Notes: generated by a model from the letters alone, not told the origin. A stretch of 64,000 bases of DNA from Branchinecta lynchi (GCA_023053575.1 JAKZAP010000008.1:4172715-4236714); one strand, 5' to 3'; counted from the first letter of the stretch, positions 45,235-56,014 are shown. Program-made: numbers and translations.

Positions 45235-46450
45235 ACGTTTTTAGTCGAGTGTTCCTTGGAAAAATCCACTATTGCGAGCGCTGTAGCAGCTTTCGGCTTT
45301 CGGTTTCCGGTTTTCACCATATTTTGTGGAGGTCATAATTCGTTAACCAGTGCAAGTATCAAGTTCAAACTTGTTACAGAAATGGGTATGGGATCAAGTT
45401 GTGCCTTTTACCCCCCCCCCCCTCCCCTCCCAAACCCGGTTCAGGGGCAAATGGACCCCAGATGGCCCAGTGAATAAGGTTCATGACTTGTTCAAACTGG
45501 ACATAGGACGATGAAATTTCTTGTACATGTAGACCGTAGGGCTGGGAAATTGCTTTTGAAGTTGCAACTCCCCCACCCACCCCGTTCATGGGCAACTGGG
45601 CCCAGATTGCCGATGAGTAAAGTTCGTTACCCGTGACAGGAATCAACAGGTATCAAGTTGGAACTTGGTAGGTCTGTGAGCATCGGGGTCTTTTTACTTT
45701 TTGCTGGTCCCAAACCCCACCCCCACTAGGTTCAGGGGCAATTCGGTCCAGACTGTCCATTTTTCAATGTTTCTAACTTGACGATAACTGTGGATAAGGC
45801 GATGAAATTCCTTTGTGCTTTTGGATCATAGGGCAAGTGGGCCTAAATTGCCAATGAAAAAAGTTTTTGACCCGTGACTGGAATCAAACTTAAGCTGGTG
45901 TACTTGAAGAAAAACAGTTGTAAATACACATTCTGATGGGCCCCGACCCCCCCCCTCCCGTTCATGTGCAGCTGGGCCCTGATTTCCCATGAGTTAAGTT
46001 TGTCTACGACAGTTCTCAAGTCCTCTTGTATATTTGGGAAGATATATCTATGGATGAGGATTAAACAGCAACAAATAAGACGAGGTGACGTACTTTAATC
46101 TTCAATGAACAGTTGGACACAGGACTGTTTTGTCATATGATAGATGATATCCGTTCTTAATGAATTGTGACAAAGGGGGTATTAGGCTGCAACGATTTGG
46201 TTTATTGCAGTTGATATTACGTTGCTAATGGAAAAGAGGTTTAAAGGGTCGGACTGGCTGGCAGACCATTGTTGGAACTCAAGCTATTAGTGCGAGATCT
46301 TCAACATTTCTTTGGATTTATACTTTCGGTTTGCATACATTTAAAGCTTTTAATGTGAGATGATTATAAATTAGGTTATTTCAATACTTGTTTGGTTATC
46401 GGGGATGTGAAAGGTCTTGGTTTTAAAGCTATTTGTATATAATATGTGAT
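45235..46450 (+). repeat. Family C repeat, copy 2
   Basis: Same order as 16430-17640: GTCGAGTGTTCCTTGG, ACCCCCACCC, ACATAGGACGATGAAATT, GGGCAACTGGGCCCAGATTG and the low-GC end AAGCTATTTGTATATAATAT. The two copies diverge by substitutions and small indels. Confidence 0.7.
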
Positions 46451-46642
46451 GGCTTTACTTTCAAACTCCACGACTGAGCGCTGGCGCACTTGTTCTGCTT
46501 GGCGTTTCTTCCACCCGGGAAGAGTCTGGCAGTCGAGGGCATTCTTGGTGAGCACTTTGTGTGGGCCGCCTTGGACGTGCCCATACCAGCGAAGACGACG
46601 TCTCTTGATGACCGAGGCATTGGGAGTATGATCGACGAACAT
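46451..46642 (-). pseudogene. LINE ORF2 C-terminal fragment
   Basis: The frame has IKRRRLRWYGHVQGGPHK and TLPGWKKRQAEQ, matching the common LINE end RRLRWxGHVxRMxxxR...GxRKRGRP. It lies directly at the end of family C copy 2 and next to a family A copy. Only about 60 codons remain. Confidence 0.7.
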
Positions 46643-46644
46643 GC

Positions 46645-47176
46645 CTACCGAATTTCAACATCCTAATACCGAATTAGCGGGATCACCGAGTTCCGCCCCC
46701 CCCCCCCCCCCCCCCCCAACTCTCCCGACAGTGCCCGAATCAGGTCCGGTTATGTCAACGATATTTCTAGGACTTACGCTTGTACTTCTCATCAACTTTC
46801 ATCCCGATCCATCTACTCTAAGCGTTTCCCCCTCCACCTCCCCCCAAAGTAACCAGATACGGTCCGGATTTTAAGCGAGTTGTCTGAGGCACGAGATCTT
46901 TCCAAATATCAAAGTTCATTAAGATCCGATCACCCGTTAAAAGTTATAAATACCTCAAGATTCCGGACTCCCCCTTCCTCCACTCCCCCACGATGCTCGG
47001 ATTGGGGAAGTGACTATTTCCAACTTAATCATCTGGGGTCCCTGATATGCCTGCCAAGTTTCATCGTACTAGCTTGTGTGGAAGTGCCTGAACTAGTCAA
47101 ACCCGGACCGACAGACCGACGGACCGCAAGAAATTGCGATCGCTATATGACACTTGGCCGAAAGGCAAAGTGCCAT
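46645..47176 (+). repeat. Family A repeat, 3' part with terminal hairpin
   Basis: A 20-C run near 46697, then anchors AACTTTCATCCCGATCC (about 46793), AAGTTCATTAAGATCCG (about 46913) and AAGTTTCATCGTACTAGC (about 47056). This gives monomer spacings of 120-146 bp. Hairpin at 47147-47176. Confidence 0.8.
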
Positions 47177-47199
47177 AAAAAGGATTTGTAAACTGTAAT

Positions 47200-47275
47200 A
47201 AATAAGCCTCGGCAAAGTGGCGTACGCCAGAAGCCAGTGGTTGCGTGTTCAAATCCCGCATGAAGAGCATTTCGG
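47200..47275 (+). other. tRNA-like sequence
   Basis: 'GCCTCGGCAAAGTGGCGTAC' (A-box-like) is followed by GCGTGTTCAAATCCCGC (B-box-like) and GAAGAGCA. The pairing is incomplete, so it is a tRNA-derived relic at the edge of the next repeat family. Confidence 0.4.
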
Positions 47276-47284
47276 TTCCCTGCT

Positions 47285-48170
47285 CATACAGGGGGTATCA
47301 CGAATCCTGGAACCCCGGACCCTCCGCCACTGGACCGAGTGGCTATATCTAGAATGTCGCAAGAAACAGGGTCCAGGATTCGTGTGAACTAAAACTGCGG
47401 TAAAACTTGTTCAGTGGTACGCTCTGGCAGATTACGAACTGACTTCTTGGAATAATGCACTTTCTGAATGAGACCATGATGATCATATTATCCGAGTTGT
47501 ACCTGAAATCATGAGAATTTGGATTGATTGATTGATAAACGAAAACTGGACCCTCACACACGAAAACTGGAACGAGCAGCTCGGGGGACAAAATAGTGAC
47601 GTATCTCACGAATCCTGGAACCTCACTATATTCGTATTAAAGCGCCCCATAATTTTCTGGACCCTCCTTACGAGGTGGACCCATTTAGGTACAACTCGGA
47701 TTGAGATGATCATTATGGTCTCATTTAGAAAGTGCATTATTCCAAGAAGTCAGTTCGTAATCTGCCAGAGCGTACCACTGAACAAGTGTTACCTCAGATT
47801 TAGTTCACATGAATCCTGGACCCTGTCACTTGCGACATTCCAGATGTGCCTAGTGCGTTATATTAGAGCTATGATATTGATGAGCAACAGACTAAAATCC
47901 CGGATTGCTTATATGTTCTCCCCCTGGCGTGTTGTTATTCACCCCTTTGTTGCGGTCTCATGTCACACGAATCTCGGAACCTGCATATTCCAGCGTCTCA
48001 TATATTTCGAGAGTTATGGATACTAATCCGGGGGTCCAGCATCCATGATCCATGTGAAGAAAATTTGTGGTTGCGTGTGTAACACACGAATCCTGGACTC
48101 TACCTCTGTTCGTACAGGCTGTCCATAATTTCCACGACACTCCTTACGAGTCCAACACTTCGCGAAAATT
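47285..48170. repeat. Foldback repeat family with CACGAATCCTGGA motifs
   Basis: About 47352-47516 is the inverted counterpart of about 47687-47846 ('gtcgcaagaaacagggtcca...tggtctcatt...gtacaactcgga'). The motif CACGAATCCTGGAACC/ACCCT recurs at least eight times. A second set in opposite order is at 49420-49930. Confidence 0.7.
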
Positions 48171-48299
48171 CTGAATACTATGAATAATATGATCAATATT
48201 AATCGGACTAATATGATCGGGGTTCAGTCTGTTGCTCACCAAAATGATCCGAGTATCAGTCCTTCAGCGCTATCGTGGCATTATCGTGGCATATTTAAA

Positions 48300-48397
48300 A
48301 CATCGAGAATGTCGCAAGCGACAGGGTCCAGGATTCGTGTGAAACAAAACTGCGGTAACACTTGTTCAGTGGTACGCCCTGGCAGATTACGAACTGA
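48300..48397. repeat. Partial foldback-family unit next to family B
   Basis: GTCGCAAGCGACAGGGTCCA to GCAGATTACGAACTGA, then family B begins exactly at ACAAGACCAAAGG. Confidence 0.6.
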
Positions 48398-49402
48398 ACA
48401 AGACCAAAGGTGTCGATGGGATCCCAAAAATTTAATATATAATGTTGACAAATAAATAATTTGATTGTAATATTTAGGAACAGAACAAAGTTGTTGGTTT
48501 TCACCATCGTGTTCAGCATGTCTTCTTACCCCTAAATCAAACATCCAATCAACTTCAAATAAAACTTTTACTTTTCACAAACTTTCCGGTTTTTGCCGGA
48601 TTCCGGGCCAACTACTTGTCCGATGACAAAATGGTTTTCACCATCGTGTTCAGCATGTCTTGTTACCTAATAAACGACTATAACATTATCTGTTTAAAAA
48701 TATTTCATTTGCCCCTTAATTTAAACCCCCTCCCCCACCCCTAAATGTAGGGCTACAGTGCCCATCTACGAACTCGACCTTACTCTTGACCCATAAAATC
48801 CTCACACCAAGTTTCATCAACATATCTCATTCCGTTCGGGAGTTATAGTGCGCACTAAATCGAACATCTAGTCAACTTCAAACAAAACTTTTACTGTTGA
48901 CGGACTTTCTGGTTTTGGCCGGATTCCGGGCTAACTAATTGTCCAGCAAAAAAATGGTTTTCACCATCGTCTTCAGCATGTCTTCTTACCCCTAAATCAA
49001 ATATCTAATCAACTTCAAATAACACTTTTACTTTCCACAAACTTTCCGTTTTTTTCCGGATTCCGGGCGAACTACTTGTCCGATGACAAAATGGTTTTCA
49101 CCATCGTGTTTAGCATGTCTTGTTACTCCATAAACGACCAAACGATTATCTGTTTAAAAATATTTAATTTGCCCCTTAATTTAAACCCCCTCCCCCACCC
49201 CTAAATATAGGGCTACAGTGCCCATCTACGAACTCGACCTTACTCTTGACCCATAGAACTGTTACACCAAGTTTCATCAAAATATCTCATTCCTTTCGGG
49301 AGTTATAGTGCGACAGACAGACGGACGGACGGACAGACGGACAACTTTTGCTATGTCATAGGTATCCCGCCACTCACGTTTTGGGATCCCAAAAACTACC
49401 AT
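48398..49402 (-). repeat. Family B repeat, complete copy with internal duplication
   Basis: Starts ACAAGACCAAAGGTGTCGAT and ends CGTTTTGGGATCCCAAAA. The AAGTTTCATCAACATATCTC/CCTCCCCCACCCCTAAATG block occurs twice (about 48715 and 49185), so an inner part was duplicated. Confidence 0.78.
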
Positions 49403-49419
49403 AGCACTAATATAACGCA

Positions 49420-49935
49420 CTAGCTACATCTGGAATGTCGCAAGTGACAGGGTCCAGGATTCGTGTAAAGTAAAACTGCGGTAGCACTTGCGCGAATGGT
49501 AGGCCGTGGAAGATTACTAACTGACTTGAGAAAATGGACTTTCCGCACTAGCATAGCACTAATATAACGCACTAGCTGCATCTAGAATGTCGCAAGAAAC
49601 AGGGTCCAGGATTCGTGTGAACTAAAACTGCGGTAACACTTGTTCAGTGGTACGCTCTGGCATATTACGAACTGACTTCTTGGAATAATGCACTTTCTGA
49701 ATGAGACCATGATGATTATATTAATCCGAGTTGTACCTGAAATCATGAAAATCATGGAGCGCTTTAATACAAATATAATGAGGTTCCAGGATTCGTGTGT
49801 ACGTCATTATTTTGTCCCTCGAGCCGCCCGTTACAGTTTTCGTGTGTGAGGGTCCAGTTTTCGTTTAACCACTGGGTCCAGTGGCGCAGGGTCCGGAGTT
49901 CCGGGGTTCCAGGATTCGTGATACCCCTCATACAA
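49420..49935. repeat. Second copy of the CACGAATCCTGGA foldback family
   Basis: 49566-49745 repeats 47346-47516 in the same orientation. 49750-49930 is the inverse of 47290-47640. Confidence 0.65.
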
Positions 49936-50040
49936 CCTACTTGAATCTTACCTTGCAGTATACCGAGATCCCACGGGATATCGGATCCGTAATATATAAG
50001 ACCCGGCAGCTGACTGTGCAACAGAGAAAAAAAAACTCAC

Positions 50041-50136
50041 GTTTTTGGAATGTCTTTGAGACACGAATCCCGACCGGAACTGAAGAAGGTGGACATAGAG
50101 TGATCACTGCAGTTGCTCCAAGTAATTCCGTTCCCC
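50041..50136 (-). CDS. ADAM exon: end of the metalloprotease domain (short exon)
   Basis: This 96-bp exon is bounded by ctactttgcag and AAAAC|gtgagt. The 2-nt overhang CA from the upstream exon joins its first G to make a codon, then it reads through WSNCSDHSMSTFF, SSGRDSC and LKDIPK. This is the family pattern FSxCSxxxFxxFL...CLxNxP that links the protease to the disintegrin domain. It ends with a 2-nt overhang that the disintegrin exon completes. The exon was found by looking for the missing motif and then checking splice sites and phase, all of which fit. Confidence 0.92.
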
Positions 50137-50331
50137 CTGCAAAGTAGCGTGATTTGGTACAAAGTTGAAGTAAATAGAGGATTGCTATTCCAACGGTATT
50201 TTAAACCTTGTAATTCTCTTCTCTTATGGGCCCTTCCAACCTCTGATAAGTTAGAATTTTTGGTATAGATAAGATAGGATTTTCGGCACTTTTATCAATT
50301 CGCAACGAAAATAAAATAAAACTAGACCTAT

Positions 50332-50379
50332 GTTGCCTGGGCAACGTGAAGTGTTGCGAGAGCAACACTTTGGTTTTGT
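50332..50379. repeat. Two adjacent short hairpins (GTTGCCTGGGCAAC; GTGTTGCGAGAGCAACAC)
   Basis: 50351-50379 is the exact 29-bp reverse complement of 51862-51890. The second copy keeps the longer hairpin only. The two could be ends of a 1.54-kb unit, or two separate small repeats. Confidence 0.7.
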
Positions 50380-50491
50380 TTCTTCGGTAACGGCTAAATG
50401 TTGTTTATCAACCCATCGAGGTTTTCAAAATGGTATGTTCCAATCCATGAAGAATATTTTTCTGAACTGATGACACAATCTGTAATCACAT

Positions 50492-50900
50492 AAAAATAGA
50501 TGGCACTTTACACAAGGGACTTGTACCGTGACCAATTCCACAAACATTGTGGGTCCTGGTTTGTCTACGTGGCTCCGACAAGGGAGTCCTAGACTTCTAA
50601 ATTATATTAAAAAAATTGTTTATGGAATTGGTCACGGTACAAGTCCCTTGTGTAAAGTGCCATCTATATTAATAATTTCTGTGACATGGGGATGTGAACT
50701 GGTTAAATGAATTTGCCTTCGGGCGGGATCACTGTTCCTATGTCCGGCTTCTACCATGCAGACTAGTGTAGTGGTTTGCGAACTCTGTTCACAAGCCCCT
50801 AGGTAGCTCAGCGGTAGAGTGACTGCCTTGTAAGCAGAAGGTCCTGGGTTCGAATCCCGGCTGAGGAGCATTTTTGTCTATCAGTTCACTACTTATAAAA
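50492..50900 (+). mobile_element. Foldback plus tRNA-like composite with 11-bp target duplication
   Basis: Flanked by tgtaatcacat (50481-50491 and 50901-50911). The left part is a hairpin with arms of 50 bp (50496-50545 and 50618-50667, about one mismatch). The right part holds the tRNA-Thr-like sequence 50795-50870, followed by TTTTT and an A-rich end. No ORF. The direct repeats and the tRNA part suggest a SINE-like retroposon, but the long hairpin at its start is unusual. Confidence 0.6.
50795..50870 (+). tRNA. tRNA-Thr(UGU)-like sequence
   Basis: Shows an A box (TAGCTCAGCGGTAGAGT), an anticodon arm with loop CTTGTAA (anticodon TGT), a T arm (CTGGG-TTCGAAT-CCCGG), then CTGAGGAGCA and TTTTT. 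The acceptor stem has two mismatches and the top anticodon pair is A-A. A working threonine tRNA is therefore less likely than a SINE-type relic. Confidence 0.5.
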
Positions 50901-50911
50901 TGTAATCACAT

Positions 50912-52250
50912 GGTTATTCCTCAGCGTATCAGAAGTATGGACTAAATTGACTTTGCAGCCAAGTCAACTTTATCCTTTCCAATCGTAGACATCGTGACTA
51001 GTGGACACTTGGAACATTATCTTATATAAACTAGTTGGCACTATAAAGCTATCTTTTTAGCTCAAAATACCAAAACAGCTCTACTAACTATTGCGAAACA
51101 TACTGTAGCTCACATTAGCTCATCGAGCTCTACCGAATGACGTTGAAATTTTTTTTTAGTTCAAAAGTTGCCGTAGGCCAACTTTTTAATTTCACCACTT
51201 AGAAAGGAGCGACGGATAAGCTCTAATTTCTTCAGCAGTGACAGAACTTTTAAAGTTTAAGAGGCCCATCTGATATCGTTTATCTTCCTCACTCCCAAGT
51301 GTAAGAAATGGAATGGTAAACTCAGCTGAAAACACGAACAGACACGGATAGAAACAATAGATGCAGCACTTTCGAACCCGTGGGAAAATGGAATTTTTTT
51401 ATTCTGTGTATTTTTCTATGTATCGCTCAAAGAAGATGTATTGGCTGTGGGGCAAGGGAACTGCCGCAAGTATTTTGCCCTCGTAGATTTTAATCCAACT
51501 TCAGTTTAAAACTGGTGCTTGTCTGCTTGCCTGTTAGAACGGAGCTTTCCTAAACGAAAGCTTGGCTGCGTAACTTCAAATAGTCCTCTCTCTTAAAGGC
51601 TATACAACTCCACTTTAGTTCACACACTGTAGGCTCTGTCTCAATTACAAGCAAAAACCATCCTTTTTGGCCCCAGGCAAGAGTTCTACGGAGCTTTCCA
51701 AAATGTAATGTCATATTCAGTAATCCGGCCTAAGGTCCATGCTCTCCGTAAAAACCGCACAGGTTAGACCATTACCGCTTTCTAAGAATAAGCGCAAATC
51801 AGGTTACTAGGAACCCTCCCCCCCCCAAAAAACAAACAAACAACAACAACAAACACACACGACAAAACCAAAGTGTTGCTCTCGCAACACAACTACAGGC
51901 CGGATTTGACGTCCTTTATTTGTAGCTGTGGTGCGGGATGAGAAACAAAGCCAAACAGACCATTTCTATATTTCTTTCTGAAATTTCAATCACAAACTAG
52001 GTAGAAAGAAAATCCTAGGGTGGCCTCTCGGTATCCTTATAATTTTTTCGCGCTTGGTTGTTATACTTTCTTGGCCGCTTAACCATATAAGACTGTCGAG
52101 GTAGTGTAAGACATCCGCACTTCCACAATTTTGCTTTTGTAAATTTTGCTTCGAATACCAAAGTTCATACGTGAATTTGATCCTATCCCGCCGTTTCAGC
52201 CGTTCCGTTTTGTATTGAGTTATTTTGATCAATTGCAGTAAAGCTTGAAA
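50912..52250. other. ADAM intron stretch with few features
   Basis: No repeat shared with other parts of the window apart from the 29-bp inverted match at 51862-51890 and a C run with CA-rich sequence near 51817-51860. No ADAM exon found. Confidence 0.4.
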
Positions 52251-52678
52251 CAAGAGCTGAAAGTTCATATGGCACTTGTTGGAACAGTTAGCATGTTTGT
52301 CAGTTTTCCCCCCTCCAGCTACCCCCCCCCCCCCCCCGATCGGGGAAACGACTATTCTCAAGGCAGTCTTTGCGGGTACGACGAGATGTTGTGAGATGCC
52401 TGTCGAATTTCATCGTCCTAATACCGAACTCTTGGGGTCACCGAATTCCGACCCCCCCCCCCCCCCCACAGTGCCCGAATCCAGTCCAGTTATGTCTGCG
52501 ATGTATCTAGGAATTGTGCTTTATCTTCGCACCAAGTATCGTCCCCATCCCTCCACTCTAAGCGTTTCCCAAGATTTCCGGTTCCCCCTTCCACCCCACT
52601 CCCCGAAGTCACCGGATCCTGTCCGGATTTTAAATGGGTCGTCCGAGGCACGAGATCTTTCCAAATATCAAATTTCAT
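52251..52678 (+). repeat. Family A repeat, 5' end, interrupted
   Basis: Starts CAAGAGCTGAAAGTTCATAT, then C runs and CGTCCTAATACCG/TCGTCCCCATCCC anchors. It stops in the middle of 'caaatttcatta' at 52678, where an A/T-rich tail of another element begins. Confidence 0.7.
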
Positions 52679-53222
52679 TATTTATTTATTTTATTTCTTC
52701 AACGACCAACAGGGGCCATAAACACAAAAATAAACAACAACAACATAAAAGCAAAAACAAAAAATTAGCTCTCAACCGGGACAGCATAAAGCACATGTGT
52801 CCACTCCGTCCACAGTGGAAGAGAGAGCCTAAAGGAAGGCCCAGAAAGCACCAAAAGGAGCGGATTAGTCGAGCTGAGGATCCTCGACAGGACCGAAAAC
52901 ACAGCTTTCCTAAGGCGGAACGGTACTTTAAAACTCATAAAGAGCAGGTATACTCTTTTCCCATGTTAATTGACAATATCTGTTTCAAGCTTGTCAAGCC
53001 AAATTGGCGGTGGCAGAAAAATTCCAAGATATCCATTTTGAAGTGCTTTTTACGGGCTACAAAATGTTTGGAGTAGTTTTCAAAGCCGACACACCGTTTC
53101 CTAGGTAGCCTAGAAATAAGAAAAAGTGTCTTGTCTGCCAACTGGCTGTCAACGACCTGGGAAAACTCTGTTGCTATACATTTGGTATCGTCTGTCAGAG
53201 CACTGAAGAAGCGACCAAACAT
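52679..53222 (-). repeat. Probable retroposon 3' end (minus strand)
   Basis: Read on the minus strand it contains an ORF of about 95 codons (FGRFFSALTDDTK...) and then CCCCTGTTGGTCGTTGAAGA, ending AATAAAATAAATAAATAATG against family A. The tail and position suggest a reverse-transcribed insert. The protein is not recognised. Confidence 0.4.
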
Positions 53223-53324
53223 TTGGAATGGATTTTGAAATTTTCAATCCTTGTAGTTTCAGTACCTTCTTTTCTCCAAAAAACACATTTTCTCATTTGG
53301 TTTCCATACCGGTGTCCGGTCAAT

Positions 53325-53525
53325 TCGTCACATCGTCACAGGACAATTCGTCAAAGGACAATTCGTCACAGGACAATTCGTCAAAGGACAATTCGTCACA
53401 GACAATTCGTCACAGGACAATTTGTCACAAGGACATTTCGTCACAAAGACAATTCTTCACAAAGACAATTCGTCATAGAACAGTTCGTCATTAGGAAAAT
53501 TCGTCATACGGACATTTCTTCACAG
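53325..53525 (+). repeat. 16-bp minisatellite GGACAATTCGTCACA, left array
   Basis: About 12 units of 15-17 bp, regular at first and diverged later. An inverted array lies at 54838-54965. ORFs across it are artefacts of the repeat. Confidence 0.9.
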
Positions 53526-53924
53526 AGCCTTATTTCAAGTTTGGATTTCGTTTGTAAGCTATGGGTATTTGACAACATGTATTTATGATGAATTTCCCGC
53601 ATATATTCGAGTACGTCAGTTTGAGTAGATCAATATATGTTTTTCAGTTGCAGGCTAGTCTTCCTACTTCCATTTCTTGGGTGGGTTCGGGCACCCAGCA
53701 ACAAATCCCCCAATACTCATTTTTGTTAGCCCTCCTTCGGTTGAAGAACAAAATTTTTGTCTCTACATAGCGTACCACAATGCAAATATTGTTCAAGTTT
53801 TTTTATTCTTCAACATTCACAGATAAATAAATAAAAAACAAAACTTTCGCTCTGGTGAAAAAGCATATGAGGGTTTGCATTCGCGCGAAATTCCACATAA
53901 CTACTTACCTATATATATATATAT

Positions 53925-54240
53925 AAAAAAAAAAAAGTCCAATCTCTCTCACTCATCAATACTCAACTCCTTCTACCCCCATTCTTCCCTCCCAACCTCA
54001 CCTTACCCCCCTGCCCACCCTTACCTCCCCATCCCACCCTTCCTCCCGTAACCACCCTACCACCCATTATAAAATTCAAGATTTATGCCCCAGAAAATAA
54101 TTTTTTAATTTCTTATTAAACTGAGGTACGTGTTCCGCCGCGCTAATGCTCACTGGTAGTTCATTCCATACAGATGGACCCATGTGTTCCATTGAAAATG
54201 AAGACCAGGTCGTGACGTAAATCCACAACCATGTCATCAC
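53925..54240 (-). pseudogene. LINE 3' end: ORF2 C terminus plus G-rich 3' UTR and (TA)n
   Basis: The minus strand reads SSFSMEHMGPSVWNELPVSI and FNKKLKNYFLGHKS then stop, the classic LINE ending GxxxWNxLPxxIxxxxxxxxFKxxLKxYL. It is followed by a G-rich UTR, a T run and (TA)n at about 53912-53926. Confidence 0.75.
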
Positions 54241-54244
54241 TATA

Positions 54245-54655
54245 GGCGTATTCTCGCCGTTCCCCGAGGACTCCACTTGAGGAGTCCCCGCGTTTTTGTT
54301 TGTCCCGGAGACTCACTCCCGTATTCTTGCGAGTCCCCACCGACGGGGAGTGCTCCGATTATCGTCACCATCATCAAAGGGACCCCCTTTCAGATTCGGA
54401 GGGGAATCAATTTTTGCCGGCGTTGGTGCAATGTAGAATTAATTAAAAACATTCAGAATAAACAAAACCAAAAATAAAGTGGATCCAGACTAATTTCTTC
54501 AACTACATACTTGTTTTTATAACAAAATCCGATTTCGAAGCATTCCCCGTGTTCTCGCTTTTTCTGTACGTGGAGTCCGCATGGAGTGACTCCCTCTATT
54601 CTCGCCGTTTCCTTCGATTCCCCGAAGAGTCCTCGGGGAACGGCGAGAATACGCC
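54245..54655. mobile_element. Small element with perfect 29-bp terminal inverted repeats
   Basis: 54245-54273 (GGCGTATTCTCGCCGTTCCC...) is the exact reverse complement of 54627-54655. Inner boxes of the same kind (GGACTCC...GGAGTCCCC; TATTCTCGCCGTTT) repeat. No clear target duplication and no ORF; MITE-like. Confidence 0.75.
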
Positions 54656-54837
54656 AAATGCCTTGTTCCATAATTATGCAGGTAATATATGACACTAAGA
54701 CTGATGATTAAATGCCGGAGATCAGACCCAGGATTAAAAATAATGATTCAAATATTAATTCAAACAACCTCTTGTGAAGGGGTGGCATTTTTTATTTTAT
54801 TCAAACTACCACTATAATAGCAAATTTTCTAAAATAT

Positions 54838-54965
54838 GACGAACTGTCCTAGTGACGAATTGTCCTAGGGACGAATCGTCCTAAGGACGAATTGTCCCTG
54901 TGACTAACTGTCCGTGTGACGAATTGTCTGTGACGAATTGTCCTGTGACCGCTTGTCCTCCAATT
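54838..54965 (-). repeat. 16-bp minisatellite, right array (inverted)
   Basis: Units of GACGAATTGTCCTAG type, the complement of the left array (53325-53525). Together they bracket about 1.3 kb. Confidence 0.88.
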
Positions 54966-55780
54966 GTCCTAGAATCGGTAAAACTTGGTCGTGGTAAACG
55001 TGGAACGTTTTAAAACTGTGCGCTGCAAGGTGAAACTCATGATTTTAATATCTGGGTCTTTTCGATCTTGGAAGCTCCAGTCTGAGAGTTATTCTTCTCA
55101 TTCTGACAAACAGACAAAATGTGACTAAAACATCTCGTCGTATCCGAACGATTAGGAACGGCTCTCTGTATGTCAATCTGGCAAGCTTGAAACATCCGAC
55201 TGGGAATGCTTCGAGTCTCGAACACTAGTGGCCGACGAACCGCCAGTGTCCAAGCAGGATGTCAACTCAGCTTCTTGGTCCTTAACTCCCTTAACTAGCT
55301 TACTGAGTTTATTGGACCACTGCCAGACCCCCATTTGGATTTCCTGGGTGTTCGCTCAGTTTAGCTAAATTTGTGTGGTCGGCGCCCGGCTTAGTTCATT
55401 TATTTTGACAGAGTGCTCTGAGAGCGCCCAGTTTAGCTATTTTATTTTGTCTGGGCGCTCACAGTGTGACTTTTATCTTTCTTTGAGGGGGGGGGGGAGG
55501 AGGCAGGTACGCGACGCCCCTGATGGCAGGAAATGTCTTATCCTCAAATTTTCCTTGAAGACAGCCTAATTTCTTATACGACGAAGATACTTTTTCTTGC
55601 CAAATTTGAGACTCTACTTCGCTTTCCAACAACATGGCCTACTCGGATTTATTGTTCTGCCAAGTGCAGTTTGTTACATTCCTTCAGACGAAAAAGCTTC
55701 TTTTTTTTTGTTAGCCTACTCCGGGAGGGAAACTGGACACGTGTATAGTCGTCCGATTCATTGAGAAACAGAGAACTTAC
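54966..55780. other. ADAM intron next to the active-site exon
   Basis: A G run at about 55487-55499 is followed by ACGCCCCTGATGG, which resembles one end of a hAT element. Otherwise nothing recognised. Confidence 0.4.
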
Positions 55781-56014
55781 TGCGAATTCATTATGCACTC
55801 CCCTTCTCCGGCTTTGCAGTGACACACGTGTCTATCTTCCTTGTCATCATGTTCCATGCCAAAATTGTGTCCGAGCTCGTGAGCATACGTCAAAGCAACG
55901 GTCAATCCGTTCCAAAGGTCTGACGGTCCATCGCTCACTATGCCACATGACGCCTGGCGACACATTGTGTTCTTATATGCGTATCCGATTGTTTTATTAT
56001 CAAACTTTCGAGTA
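55781..56014 (-). CDS. ADAM exon: zinc-binding active site of the metalloprotease
   Basis: This 234-bp exon has acceptor ctactttcag and donor CA|gtaagt. It encodes FDNKTIGYAY, several cysteines, then HELGHNFGMEHDD and CIMNS. The HExxHxxGxxH motif gives three zinc-ligand histidines and the catalytic glutamate. The following aspartate and the later CIM turn (Met-turn region) mark the reprolysin/adamalysin family. All key residues are present, so the enzyme is predicted to be catalytically active. The first base completes the threonine codon of the upstream exon. The exon lies alone in repeat-rich intron. Confidence 0.96.

Noticed and set aside
47532..48026. 164-codon plus-strand ORF
   Set aside because: Lies entirely in the CACGAATCCTGGA foldback repeat and contains the same peptide in both orientations of the arms.
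50632..50871. 79-codon ORF with RDSNPGPSAYKA
   Set aside because: This is the familiar false translation of the complement of a tRNA T-arm and anticodon region.
53325..53525. CRISPR-like array
   Set aside because: Units are contiguous 16-bp repeats without unique spacers, in an animal genome; it is a minisatellite.
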